DNA from: Acetobacter sp. AN02
Lineage (GTDB): Bacteria > Pseudomonadota > Alphaproteobacteria > Acetobacterales > Acetobacteraceae
Assembly: GCF_029759835.1 (NCBI RefSeq)
Contig: NZ_JAJJND010000013.1
Span: 1-39,759, forward strand
Reading direction: 5' to 3'
DNA length: 39,759 bases
In this document: positions 9,345 through 17,761 of the stretch, one piece after another
How positions within the stretch are numbered: the stretch's first letter is position 1
How the letters are laid out: every line of letters begins with the position of its first letter
Notes under the pieces: model-generated
Database searches by the model: none
Seen by the model: only the letters and a program-made list of their open reading frames with translations
What the model was told of the DNA's origin: nothing
Program-made: the position numbers and the translations under genes

Positions 9345-9533
9345 TCAGCGAAACCAGGGAGACCTGCAGCACGGACAGTCCGGTCCGTCATCCTCCTCAG
9401 AACTATCCCCTTCCGGATCAGCACAGATCATCGAAGAAGCCGCCCGCTCCCCCGGCCCCGCTCCCTCCGCAGGAAAAGCAGGTTTCCCGCCCGGAGGCCG
9501 CCGCCCGTCCCCCGCCCGGTCAGGCATCCTCAT
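9345..9533 (-). CDS. Possible small protein with C-terminal CPCC motif, overlapping the queH end
   Basis: A 62-residue frame begins with ATGAGGATG inside the last codons of queH (14-base overlap) and ends in an acidic stretch followed by [11 protein letters not shown]. It fills the gap between queH and the minus-strand terminator, which starts 31 bases after its stop. That placement, the overlap and the Cys cluster argue for a real, translationally coupled gene. Against it, the middle is low-complexity Gly/Pro/Arg sequence of the kind chance frames give in GC-rich DNA, and the Shine-Dalgarno is weak. The family is not recognised. Confidence 0.3.
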   Translation of the reverse strand: MRMPDRAGDGRRPPGGKPAFPAEGAGPGERAASSMICADPEGDSSEEDDGPDCPCCRSPWFR

Positions 9534-10179
9534 CCGTCCCGTAATACAGCTTGCCGATCTCGATCGCCGGACGCCCCTGCCCGCGACGATGCATGTTGGT
9601 ATCCCGCAGGGAATAGACGCAGCCGCAGTATTCCTGCTGGTAAAACCGCTCCTTCTTGCTGATCTCAATCATCCGCGCGGCACCCCCGCCCTTGCGCCAG
9701 TTGAAATCCCAGTAGGAAAGACCGTCATAGGGAGACACGGCGCGCTGCCCGCAGTCATTGATCTGCGCCATGTTCTTCCATCTCGAAATCCCCAGCGAAC
9801 TGGTCATGACCGGAAAATCATGCTCATGGGCATAAAGCGCCGTACGCTCGAAACGCATGTCGAAACACATGGTGCAGCGCTCACCCCGCTCAGGCACCCA
9901 CTCCATCCCCTTCGCCCGTGCAAACCAGTTGTCACGGTCATAATCCGCATCAATAAACGGAACACCATGCTTGTCCGCAAAGCGGATGTTCTCATCCTTC
10001 CGCAGGAGATATTCCCGCTCGGGATGAATGTTCGGGTTGTAGAAAAAGATCGTATAATCAATACCCGATGCGGTCATCGCCTCCATGACCTCGCCCGAAC
10101 AGGGCGCGCAGCATGAATGGAGAAGCACTTTCCTATGCCCGTCCGGCGGTGTCAGAACGGGGCGTGAAACCTCGGTCAT
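9520..10179 (-). CDS. queH: Epoxyqueuosine reductase QueH
   Basis: This DUF208-family enzyme catalyses the last step of queuosine formation in tRNA, reducing epoxyqueuosine as the non-cobalamin alternative to QueG. About 219 residues fit. It shows the cysteine-rich signature of the metal and Fe-S sites: [11 protein letters not shown] near residues 21-31, [16 protein letters not shown], and [12 protein letters not shown] near the C-terminus. [12 protein letters not shown] is also typical. The start at 10179 (MTEVSRP) lies six bases after AAGGAG. An adjacent ATG at 10182 is too close. No other queuosine gene is in the window. Confidence 0.95.
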   Translation of the reverse strand: MTEVSRPVLTPPDGHRKVLLHSCCAPCSGEVMEAMTASGIDYTIFFYNPNIHPEREYLLRKDENIRFADKHGVPFIDADYDRDNWFARAKGMEWVPERGERCTMCFDMRFERTALYAHEHDFPVMTSSLGISRWKNMAQINDCGQRAVSPYDGLSYWDFNWRKGGGAARMIEISKKERFYQQEYCGCVYSLRDTNMHRRGQGRPAIEIGKLYYGTDEDA

Positions 10180-10368
10180 CATCTTCTCCTTCTGCTCCGG
10201 ACACCAGGCCCCGGACATTCCTTCTCACCCTGAAACAGCAGACAGCCACGCAGAACCGGTCAGGGCAATCCCGCGTAGAAAAAGGAAACGCGCCGATTCC
10301 GCAAGCCCGCAGACCGCAAAACCACCCCGGCACGACATTCATAAGCCCGCCATTTGTAGGGATAAACC

Positions 10369-10383
10369 GGAATGATATATTCC
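10369..10383. promoter_or_regulatory. Inverted repeat upstream of metR
   Basis: GGAAT and ATTCC are separated by GATAT, about 40 bases before metR in the 242-base divergent region with queH. LysR-type regulators often bind short dyads at their own promoter. The published MetR-type core TGAA-N5-TTCA is not exactly present, so an operator role is only a suggestion. Confidence 0.25.
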
Positions 10384-10421
10384 CCCGGTCATATGAATTC
10401 CACAGATCAGTCGGGTGACTC

Positions 10422-11321
10422 ATGGGTGTCCTGGAACGCAACCATCTGGTGATCATCCGGGAAGTCGCCCGGGAAGGCTCACTCACGGCCGCCGGACTCC
10501 GCCTCAACCTGACCCAGCCGGCGCTGAGCCACGCCATCCGCAAGATCGAAAGCCAGCTCGAGGTCAAAATCTGGCGCCGGGAAGGCCGGTCCCTCGTACT
10601 CACCCGGACAGGTGAATGGCTGCTGTCGCTCGCAGACCGCCTGCTCCCCCAGTTCGAGCTGGCGGAAAAAAGACTCGAACAGTTCAGCAAAGGCGAACGC
10701 GGCACGCTGCGCATCGGGATGGAGTGCCACCCCTGCTATCAGTGGCTCCTGAAAATCGTCTCACCCTATCTGGAACGATGGCCGGAAGTGGACGTGGACG
10801 TCAGACAGAAATTTCAGTTCAGCGGCATCACCGCACTGTTCAGCAACGAAATCGACGTGCTGGTCACACCCGACCCGCTCTACAAACCGGGCCTGAAATT
10901 CAGGCCGGTCTTCGACTACGAACTCGTCCTGGTCGTCGGCCCCCGCCACCCCCTCAGAGGCACGGAGTTCATCACACCCGAACAGCTCGCAGGAGAAACA
11001 CTGATCACCTACCCCGTACCGCCCGAACGGCTCGATATCTATACACAGTTCATGCAGCCCGCCGGCATCGGCCCGCGCCAGCAGAAACAGATCGAGACAA
11101 CAGACATCATGCTGGTGATGGTAGCCCACGGAAGAGGCGTCGCCGCACTCCCGCGCTGGCTCGCGGAAGAATACGCAGAACGCTTCGAACTCTATCCCGT
11201 CAGACTGGGCAGGAACGGCATCGCAAAACAGATATTCCTCGGCTGCCGCGAAACGGATGAGGAAATCCAGTACCTGCAGAACTTTATCGAATTCGCCGCC
11301 TCATCCCATCAGCTTCCCTGA
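10422..11321 (+). CDS. metR: LysR-family transcriptional regulator, MetR-like
   Basis: This 299-residue LysR protein has a winged helix-turn-helix in the first 65 residues (GSLTAAGLRLNLTQPALSHA). Its effector domain matches MetR at two diagnostic places, GMECHPCYQWLLK and the segment TYPVPPERLDIYTQFMQPAG. MetR activates methionine and folate-cycle genes with homocysteine as co-effector in enterobacteria. The same role here is inferred, since no met gene is adjacent in this window. It is divergent from queH and converges on prs, with no clear terminator in the 60-base gap. The start ATG at 10422 has only a weak ribosome site. Confidence 0.88.
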   Translation: MGVLERNHLVIIREVAREGSLTAAGLRLNLTQPALSHAIRKIESQLEVKIWRREGRSLVLTRTGEWLLSLADRLLPQFELAEKRLEQFSKGERGTLRIGMECHPCYQWLLKIVSPYLERWPEVDVDVRQKFQFSGITALFSNEIDVLVTPDPLYKPGLKFRPVFDYELVLVVGPRHPLRGTEFITPEQLAGETLITYPVPPERLDIYTQFMQPAGIGPRQQKQIETTDIMLVMVAHGRGVAALPRWLAEEYAERFELYPVRLGRNGIAKQIFLGCRETDEEIQYLQNFIEFAASSHQLP

Positions 11322-11381
11322 CCGCACACTCCGGAAAAACACCCGCTCACACAGGCGCTTTCCCGGAACGGAACCCCCGCT

Positions 11382-12314
11382 TCAGTCAAACAGGGAAGAC
11401 ACCGAACTCTCATCGGAAATCGCACGCATCGCACGCGCCAGCAGCCCGGCAATCGTGATCTGACGGATATTCCCCGCAGCCTTCACCGCCTCCGTCGCCG
11501 CAATACTGTCCGTCAGCGTCAGCATCTCGATGCACGATCCGGCCACACGCTCAACCGCATTGCTCGTCAGAACCCCGTGCGTGACATAGGCACCCACAGA
11601 CGCCGCACCCTGCTCAAGGATCGCCGCCGCCGCATTGCACAGGGAACCGCCACTGTCGACAATGTCATCCACCAGAAGACAGTGCCGCCCCTTCACGTCA
11701 CCGATCACATTCATCACCTCGGACACACCCGCCCGCTCACGACGCTTGTCAATGATCGCAAGATCCGTGTTCAGACGCTGCGCCAGCTGACGCGCACGCA
11801 CCACACCACCGACATCCGGAGACACGATCATCAGATCGCGGTCGCCATAACGCTCCTTGATGTCCCGCACGAACAGCGGAGCGGCGTAAAGATTATCAAC
11901 CGGAATATCAAAGAAACCCTGAATCTGCATCGCATGCAGATCAAGCGTCAGAACCCGGTCCGCCCCGGCCTCAACCAGAAGATTGGCAACCAGCTTGGCA
12001 CTGATCGGCGTCCGCGGACCGGACTTGCGATCCTGCCGGGCATAGCCGAAATACGGAACGACCGCCGTGATGCGCCCCGCCGAACCGCGCCGCAGCGCGT
12101 CCAGCATGATCAGAAGCTCCATCAGATTGTCATTCGTCGGCGTGCAGGTGCTCTGAATGACAAAAACGTCCTCACCGCGGACGTTCTCAAAAATCTCGAC
12201 AAACACTTCCATATCGGCAAACCGCCGCACGGAAACATTGCACAGGGGCTGACTGAGCTCAGCGGCAACAGCCTCCGCAAGAGGCAGATTGCTGTTACAG
12301 GCGACGATCTTCAT
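11382..12314 (-). CDS. prs: Ribose-phosphate pyrophosphokinase (PRPP synthetase)
   Basis: This enzyme makes PRPP from ribose 5-phosphate and ATP for nucleotide, histidine and tryptophan synthesis. The 310 residues are standard for class I enzymes. Visible signatures are [13 protein letters not shown] (ATP-site loop), the segment [18 protein letters not shown], and the PRPP loop [17 protein letters not shown]. The ATG at 12314 (MKIVACNSN) gives a full N-terminus. It is a stand-alone minus-strand gene between metR (convergent) and the M1 peptidase (same strand, 123 bases upstream). Confidence 0.97.
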   Translation of the reverse strand: MKIVACNSNLPLAEAVAAELSQPLCNVSVRRFADMEVFVEIFENVRGEDVFVIQSTCTPTNDNLMELLIMLDALRRGSAGRITAVVPYFGYARQDRKSGPRTPISAKLVANLLVEAGADRVLTLDLHAMQIQGFFDIPVDNLYAAPLFVRDIKERYGDRDLMIVSPDVGGVVRARQLAQRLNTDLAIIDKRRERAGVSEVMNVIGDVKGRHCLLVDDIVDSGGSLCNAAAAILEQGAASVGAYVTHGVLTSNAVERVAGSCIEMLTLTDSIAATEAVKAAGNIRQITIAGLLARAMRAISDESSVSSLFD

Positions 12315-12437
12315 AGGGCACGGTTCCCGGACGGCAGCAGCGGTTGCGAGCGCCTTCTAGCAACCCGCGCCCCCCCTGTCATCACTCAGGAATGCACGAA
12401 ACGCATACCACACAGACAGACCAGCCCCACATGAACG

Positions 12438-14417
12438 TTACGGAGCCGTAAAACTGTCATCAGACCTGTCAGACAGCGGAATGACATGATCCGGATCCAG
12501 TACCGCAGACCGCACCTGACCACCGCCCGGAACACGCAGCTCCACCTCCTGCTGATGCTCCCAGGTCTGCGCGGGAATCCGCAGACGCACATGCCGCCCG
12601 TCCGCCCAGGTCACCTCCAGATCCACAGGAAGCGGCAGAAGCCCCCTGTTCGCCACCGTCACCCGGGCCTCATCCTTCCCGGACACAACCTTACGCAACG
12701 CATAATCCGGCGCATGGTTCTCAAAATACCAGCCACGCCAGAACCAGGAGAGATCCTCCCCCGTCTCGCTGTTCATGAAACGGAAGAAATCAGACGGAGT
12801 CGGATGCCGGAACGCCCATGTCGCAATATACCGCCTGAACGCCGGATCAAACCGTGCCGGACCCAGGATCTGCTCCCGCAGAAGCGTCAGACCATACGCC
12901 CCCTTGAAATAGGTCACGGGATGACGCCACGTCTCCGGAACACTCTCCACCGTATCCATCAGAACCGGTGCGGACGGGTCCCGCAGAACCTTCAGAATAT
13001 CCTCCGCAGGCCGCCCCGTCTGAGGCGCATATTCACCGTCCTTCTTCGGAGCAAACTCCCCGTGATTGAAATGCTCCGAAGCCAGAGCATCAATAAACGT
13101 GTTGAACCCCTCATCCATAAACGCATGACGCCGCTCATTGCTGCCGACAATCATCGGAAACCAGTCATGACCCAGCTCATGCGTCGTCACCCAGAACAGC
13201 TCGGCATCCCGGTCATCCATCCCGTCAAACACAATCCCGGGATACTCCATCGCCGCACCGTGCCCGCCCGCATTGATCGCATCCGGCCAGGGATATTCGA
13301 ACCACTGCTTCGAAAAATACTCAATCGAATGCTTCACATATTCCGTCGAACGGTCCCACCGCTCGGACCCGATCCCCTCCACGGGATAGACCGACATCGC
13401 CAGACGCGGCTCCGCCGGACGCCCCGGCGCAGGAGAAAGCGGCGGAAGATCCAGCCGCGCCGCATCCCACAGCAGCGCACGGGACGCAAAAAATGCCACA
13501 TCCCGCGTCCGGTTCATCCGGAAATGCCAGGTCTTCTCCGGACCCTGCACATGCGCCTCAGCCGCAGCCTTCACCTCATCCGCCGTCCGGATCATCACAC
13601 GCGTGTCACTCTTGCCCGCCCGCGCCAGACGCGCACGCTGCTCCGCCGTCAGAACCGCCTCCGGATTGAGCAGCGCACCGGACCCCGCAACAATGAAATC
13701 CGATGGAACCGTCACGGAATAATCAATATCGCCATACTCAAGATAGAACTCCTGCCCCAGATACGGCAGAACATCCCACCCCCGCAGATCGTCATAAACC
13801 GCCATCCGCGGATAAAACTGCGCAATCTCATAAATATCGCCGTATTTCTCAGGCGTCACAGCCGTCCGGCCACCCCACGGACCCGGAACCGTATAATGCC
13901 AGGACACCCGCAGACGAACCTTCCCGCCCTTCCCCGCAACCGCACGCGGCAGCGGAACACGCATCCGCGTGTCATTCACCTCCGGAGAAACCGTAACCCC
14001 GCGCCCGCCCTCCAGAACCTCCGCCGCATCGATCACAATACCGCCCGTATGCTCCGCATGACGCTGCGGCGCGGCAAAAGACGCCCGCGCATCCTCGCGG
14101 TAGATGTTCTGATCCAGATGCACCCACAACGCATCCAGATCATCCGGACTGTTGTTCGTATAGGTAATCGTCTCAGTCCCCGTAAGAACCTTTCCCACCG
14201 TGTCAATCCGGACCCGTATCTCGTAATCCGCACGGTTCTGCCAGAACAGAGGCCCCGGACGCCCGCTCCCCGAACGCCACGCATTCACCGGATCAGGCCA
14301 GGCCAGCGGCGCAAACATCCGCGCCCCGTCCGGCACCTCACCGGACACCCCCCCAGGCTGAGCCGCCATAACCGCACCCGGACCCATCATCGCCATAAAA
14401 ACCAGACCACGCGCCAT
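12438..14417 (-). CDS. Exported M1-family zinc metallopeptidase
   Basis: About 659 residues with an N-terminal signal peptide (MARGLVFMAMMGPGAVMAAQ). The zinc site HELGH (H413, H417) is followed by E436 in MDEGFNTF, which is exactly the HExxH-X18-E spacing of family M1 (gluzincins). GGHGAAMEYPG (385-395) takes the place of the aminopeptidase GAMEN motif, so exopeptidase specificity may differ. It probably cleaves peptides in the periplasm or outside. The start at 14417 lies six bases after AGGA. An ATG at 14423 and a longer frame to 14483 are possible but place non-signal sequence in front. It ends 123 bases before prs. Confidence 0.92.
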   Translation of the reverse strand: MARGLVFMAMMGPGAVMAAQPGGVSGEVPDGARMFAPLAWPDPVNAWRSGSGRPGPLFWQNRADYEIRVRIDTVGKVLTGTETITYTNNSPDDLDALWVHLDQNIYREDARASFAAPQRHAEHTGGIVIDAAEVLEGGRGVTVSPEVNDTRMRVPLPRAVAGKGGKVRLRVSWHYTVPGPWGGRTAVTPEKYGDIYEIAQFYPRMAVYDDLRGWDVLPYLGQEFYLEYGDIDYSVTVPSDFIVAGSGALLNPEAVLTAEQRARLARAGKSDTRVMIRTADEVKAAAEAHVQGPEKTWHFRMNRTRDVAFFASRALLWDAARLDLPPLSPAPGRPAEPRLAMSVYPVEGIGSERWDRSTEYVKHSIEYFSKQWFEYPWPDAINAGGHGAAMEYPGIVFDGMDDRDAELFWVTTHELGHDWFPMIVGSNERRHAFMDEGFNTFIDALASEHFNHGEFAPKKDGEYAPQTGRPAEDILKVLRDPSAPVLMDTVESVPETWRHPVTYFKGAYGLTLLREQILGPARFDPAFRRYIATWAFRHPTPSDFFRFMNSETGEDLSWFWRGWYFENHAPDYALRKVVSGKDEARVTVANRGLLPLPVDLEVTWADGRHVRLRIPAQTWEHQQEVELRVPGGGQVRSAVLDPDHVIPLSDRSDDSFTAP

Positions 14418-14593
14418 ATTCATTCCTGAGCCGGAACGGAATATCCGGACAGAGAAACACGGACACGGTATTTTCCCGGACATAAAACAGACCCTTCAGC
14501 AGAGAAGCCACACAGACAGCACCGCCACCCTACCACCCCGCCCCCGCCTGTCCAGACCGGACCACGGCAATCAGCCCTGCACGAACCATCACC

Positions 14594-16225
14594 TCAGTCG
14601 GAAATAACCGGAAAAACCTCCCGCAAGGCCGTCAGCAGATCCCGCCCTGTCTCCTGCAGAAGAACCCGCCCGATCATATCCATAAGAGCGTCACGGTTTT
14701 TCTGTCCCAGACGCCGCCCGACAAGATCAAGCATCCCCTTATCGTCATAAATCTCCGCAATCCCCCGCAGATCGCGGGCTTCAGTATAACCATCAAGCTT
14801 CTGAAAATACTCCCCGGATATCTGATCCACATCAACGGAGTCCGATATCCTGTTCCACTCCTCCTTTATTTTATCAACAGTTTTCTTTTTTCTGATCAGA
14901 CTCTTCATCTGCCTGTCCAGAACACGCCCCACATAACGGGCACAGGCCGCCTCGCGCCCCTTCCCGACATACGCGACAATCTCATCCGCAAGCCCCTGAT
15001 ATTCCTGCTCAGCCTTTTCCGCATCGAAATGACAGAGAGAACACAGACACAGAAAAACCTCCCTGATAAGAAAGACATTTTCTATTTCCGCAACCGGAGT
15101 CACAAAAACGGAAAGCTCGCGCAAATGCGCTGTCTCCGCCTCCCCGCGCCCGTCAGAATCAATAAGCCCGTGCACACGCCCCAGCCTGTGCAGCGTCGCA
15201 TTCCTGCGGAATGTGGAAACCGCATGAATCACATCAGCACAGCCGCCGGAACGATAGATCAGAAAATCAGGATAAACCGCCCTGTAAATCAGCGCATCAA
15301 GACCGCTTTCATTCCCCTCGGCCCCCTCGGTAAACAGAACCGGTCTGCGGCTGCCGAGAATTTCAGAAACAACCCGCTCAGGCAGATCAGTATCTGAAGG
15401 AAGCGCCTCCATCTCCCAGGCCTGAGGCTCCTTCCTGTAGGACGAGACGATATATTTCCGCGCCCCCGGACGCGTTGCAACAAAATCCAGATCATGACTG
15501 ATATAGACAAAACAGCAATCCGGCCGTGCCGCTTCCACGTGATCCCATAACGTCTTCAGAATGGCCTTGTGAACATGAACCTCCGGCTCATCAATCACGA
15601 TAACACCATCCTCCGGAGCCAGAAGACACTGCCCGAGCATATAGAACACAAGCCGCTCACCATCGCTCATCTCCGATCCCGGATAGAAAACATCGGGCTG
15701 ATCGGCAGATGAAACCATGATCTTCATATCATCATGATACAGCCGCCTGTGAGGAAGAACCTGTTCCCATATCTCCTTAAGCCTCATCAGCACAGTCTTC
15801 GGACGAGGGGCAGGTTCCTTACTATTCAGATAGGCCGTAGCCGTCCTGGACTGCTCAGAAAATAATGTCATCTGAACAGCATCGAAATCGGAAAGAAGAT
15901 GAGTAGCTGGTTTTTCTTTCCATTTATAATACGAACTCGAGCTACCTTCACCACCTGCTCTTAAAATACCAATACTATATTCCAGACTTCTGATCTGTAT
16001 CCTATCCGACATCTCCAGAGATTTATGTGCTGAAATTCTGGTACAGTACCTCCAGCCGACCTGATTATAAATCAGAACCCCAAGCCGGGTCTTGCCGCTC
16101 CCGTTCGCCCCGACAATCACCACCGGAGCCCCCGCACAAAGATCAAGCGGAAAAGAACCGCCATCAACAAGAGGAATGTTTATCTGCCTCTGCACCACAA
16201 CCCTTCTCCCGGCCCGGAATTCCAT
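14594..16225 (-). CDS. ABC-type AAA ATPase fused to a DUF4435/TOPRIM-like domain (PARIS AriA-AriB fusion-like)
   Basis: This 543-residue protein has an ABC/AAA ATPase half: Walker A VGANGSGKT (38-46), signature EMSDGER (185-191), Walker B VIVIDEPEVHVH (208-219) and H-loop ISHD (H244). The second half (about 294-543) resembles DUF4435: FTEG with E300, LIDSDG with D356/D358 and VAEIENVFL with E380/E382, the acidic residues expected of a TOPRIM-like nuclease. In PARIS, AriA is the ATPase and AriB a DUF4435 effector, and merged forms are known. Assignment here is inference from architecture. The region 15820-16060 is richer in AT than its neighbours, suggesting transfer. The ATG at 16225 is preferred; a GTG at 16321 would extend into the radA promoter. 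An OLD-like role outside PARIS is possible. Confidence 0.8.
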   Translation of the reverse strand: MEFRAGRRVVVQRQINIPLVDGGSFPLDLCAGAPVVIVGANGSGKTRLGVLIYNQVGWRYCTRISAHKSLEMSDRIQIRSLEYSIGILRAGGEGSSSSYYKWKEKPATHLLSDFDAVQMTLFSEQSRTATAYLNSKEPAPRPKTVLMRLKEIWEQVLPHRRLYHDDMKIMVSSADQPDVFYPGSEMSDGERLVFYMLGQCLLAPEDGVIVIDEPEVHVHKAILKTLWDHVEAARPDCCFVYISHDLDFVATRPGARKYIVSSYRKEPQAWEMEALPSDTDLPERVVSEILGSRRPVLFTEGAEGNESGLDALIYRAVYPDFLIYRSGGCADVIHAVSTFRRNATLHRLGRVHGLIDSDGRGEAETAHLRELSVFVTPVAEIENVFLIREVFLCLCSLCHFDAEKAEQEYQGLADEIVAYVGKGREAACARYVGRVLDRQMKSLIRKKKTVDKIKEEWNRISDSVDVDQISGEYFQKLDGYTEARDLRGIAEIYDDKGMLDLVGRRLGQKNRDALMDMIGRVLLQETGRDLLTALREVFPVISD

Positions 16226-16333
16226 ACACCCGGAATAACCCGGAAAATCCGCCCCGCACAGACTGCCCCGCCCCCCGCAAAATCTGCTAGAACCCGCACA
16301 ACCCGCACCACGCCAGCCCACGGAACCGCACCC

Positions 16334-17731
16334 ATGGCCCGACGCCCCTCCGCCCGATACGTCTGCCAGTCCTGCGGCGCCGTCTGGCCCAAATGGTCCG
16401 GCCGCTGCGAAGCCTGCGGCGGATGGAACACCATCACGGAAGAAGCCGCCGAACCCACACAGGCCGCCGCCCGCAAATCCGGACGCTCGGCCCGCATCAG
16501 CTTCACCGGCCTCGACGGCCAGGCCGCCCCCCCGCCCAGACTCCCCTCCGGAATGGCAGAACTGGACCGCGTGCTCGGCGGCGGCCTCGTCCCCGCCTCC
16601 GTCGTCCTCGTCGGCGGAGACCCCGGAATCGGCAAATCCACCCTGCTGCTCCAGGCCGCCTGCCGCCTCGCGGCAGAAGACCGTCGCGTGCTCTATATCT
16701 CCGGAGAAGAAGCCGTCGATCAGGTCCGCCTGCGCGCAAGACGCCTCGGCCTCGCAACACCCGGCCTCGAACTCGCCGCCTCCATCAACGTCGCAGATAT
16801 CTCCGCAACACTCGAAGCCGAACAGAACGTCAGCCTCGTCATCATCGACTCAATCCAGACCATGTGGCTCGACAGCGTGGACAGCGCCCCCGGCTCCGTC
16901 TCCCAGGTCCGCGCCTGCGCCTTCGAACTGATCCGCCTCGCAAAAAAACGCAGCTTCACACTCATCCTCGTCAGCCACGTCACCAAGGACGGAATCCTCG
17001 CAGGCCCGCGCGTCATGGAACACATGGTCGACGCCGTGCTCTATTTCGAAGGAGACCGCGGACACCAGTTCCGCATCCTCCGCGCCGCCAAAAACCGCTT
17101 CGGCGCAACGGACGAAATCGGCGTCTTCGCCATGACAGACACCGGCCTTGCCGAAGTCCCGAACCCGTCAGCCCTCTTCCTAGCGGAACGACGCGGAAAT
17201 ATCGCAGGCTCCGCCGTCTTCGCCGGCCTCGAAGGCTCACGCCCCGTCCTGCTCGAAGTCCAGGCCCTGCTCGCCCCCAAAGCCGGAGAAAGCGCACCGC
17301 GCCGGTCCGTCGTCGGATGGGACAGCGGACGACTGCCCATGCTCCTCGCCGTGCTCGAAACACGATGCGGTCTCAAACTCTCGGGAATGGATGTCTATCT
17401 GAACTTCGCAGGCGGACTGCGCGTCTCGGAACCCGCCGCAGACCTCGCCGTGGCCGCAGCCCTGGTCTCCGCCATGGCCGGACGCCCGACCCGCCCCGAC
17501 TGCGTCTATTTCGGAGAAATCGGACTGTCCGGAGAACTCCGCCAGGTCCCGCAGCCGGACCTGCGTCTGCGCGAAGCCGCCAAACTTGGCTTCAGCACTG
17601 CCGTCCTGCCACGCCGCATCCGCCAGGTCACCGGCGCCGCAATCCGCCCGCCGCCAGGACTGACCCTGCACGAACCCGGACACCTGACCGAACTCACAGG
17701 CCCCATGACCGCAGACATGGAGGCGGACTGA
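16334..17731 (+). CDS. radA: DNA repair protein RadA
   Basis: This RecA-like ATPase supports branch migration and recombinational repair. The 465 residues are normal. It has the N-terminal zinc finger CQSCG/CEACG (C11, C14, C25, C28), Walker A GGDPGIGKST (94-103), the RadA-specific KNRFG motif in AAKNRFGATDEIG, and a Lon-protease-like C-terminal domain (GMDVYLNFAGGLRVSEPAAD). The ATG at 16334 is at the expected N-terminus. It is divergent from the ATPase-DUF4435 gene with 108 bases between them, and converges on oprB with a 30-base gap lacking an obvious hairpin. Confidence 0.97.
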   Translation: MARRPSARYVCQSCGAVWPKWSGRCEACGGWNTITEEAAEPTQAAARKSGRSARISFTGLDGQAAPPPRLPSGMAELDRVLGGGLVPASVVLVGGDPGIGKSTLLLQAACRLAAEDRRVLYISGEEAVDQVRLRARRLGLATPGLELAASINVADISATLEAEQNVSLVIIDSIQTMWLDSVDSAPGSVSQVRACAFELIRLAKKRSFTLILVSHVTKDGILAGPRVMEHMVDAVLYFEGDRGHQFRILRAAKNRFGATDEIGVFAMTDTGLAEVPNPSALFLAERRGNIAGSAVFAGLEGSRPVLLEVQALLAPKAGESAPRRSVVGWDSGRLPMLLAVLETRCGLKLSGMDVYLNFAGGLRVSEPAADLAVAAALVSAMAGRPTRPDCVYFGEIGLSGELRQVPQPDLRLREAAKLGFSTAVLPRRIRQVTGAAIRPPPGLTLHEPGHLTELTGPMTADMEAD

Positions 17732-17761
17732 ACCCGCCTCCCCGCCTCATCACGCAACCAA

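Noticed and set aside
9345-9668. A 107-codon version of the small frame after queH
   Set aside because: Its first part lies in another frame of the QueH catalytic region. Only the 62-codon part from 9533 is plausible.
11322-11381. Possible terminator between metR and prs
   Set aside because: Only an imperfect, bulged pairing could be drawn, with no T-run on either strand.
12486-14429. A 647-codon plus-strand frame opposite the M1 peptidase
   Set aside because: The minus strand encodes an intact peptidase with an exact zinc-site spacing, and the opposite frame is Arg/His/Pro-rich with no motif.
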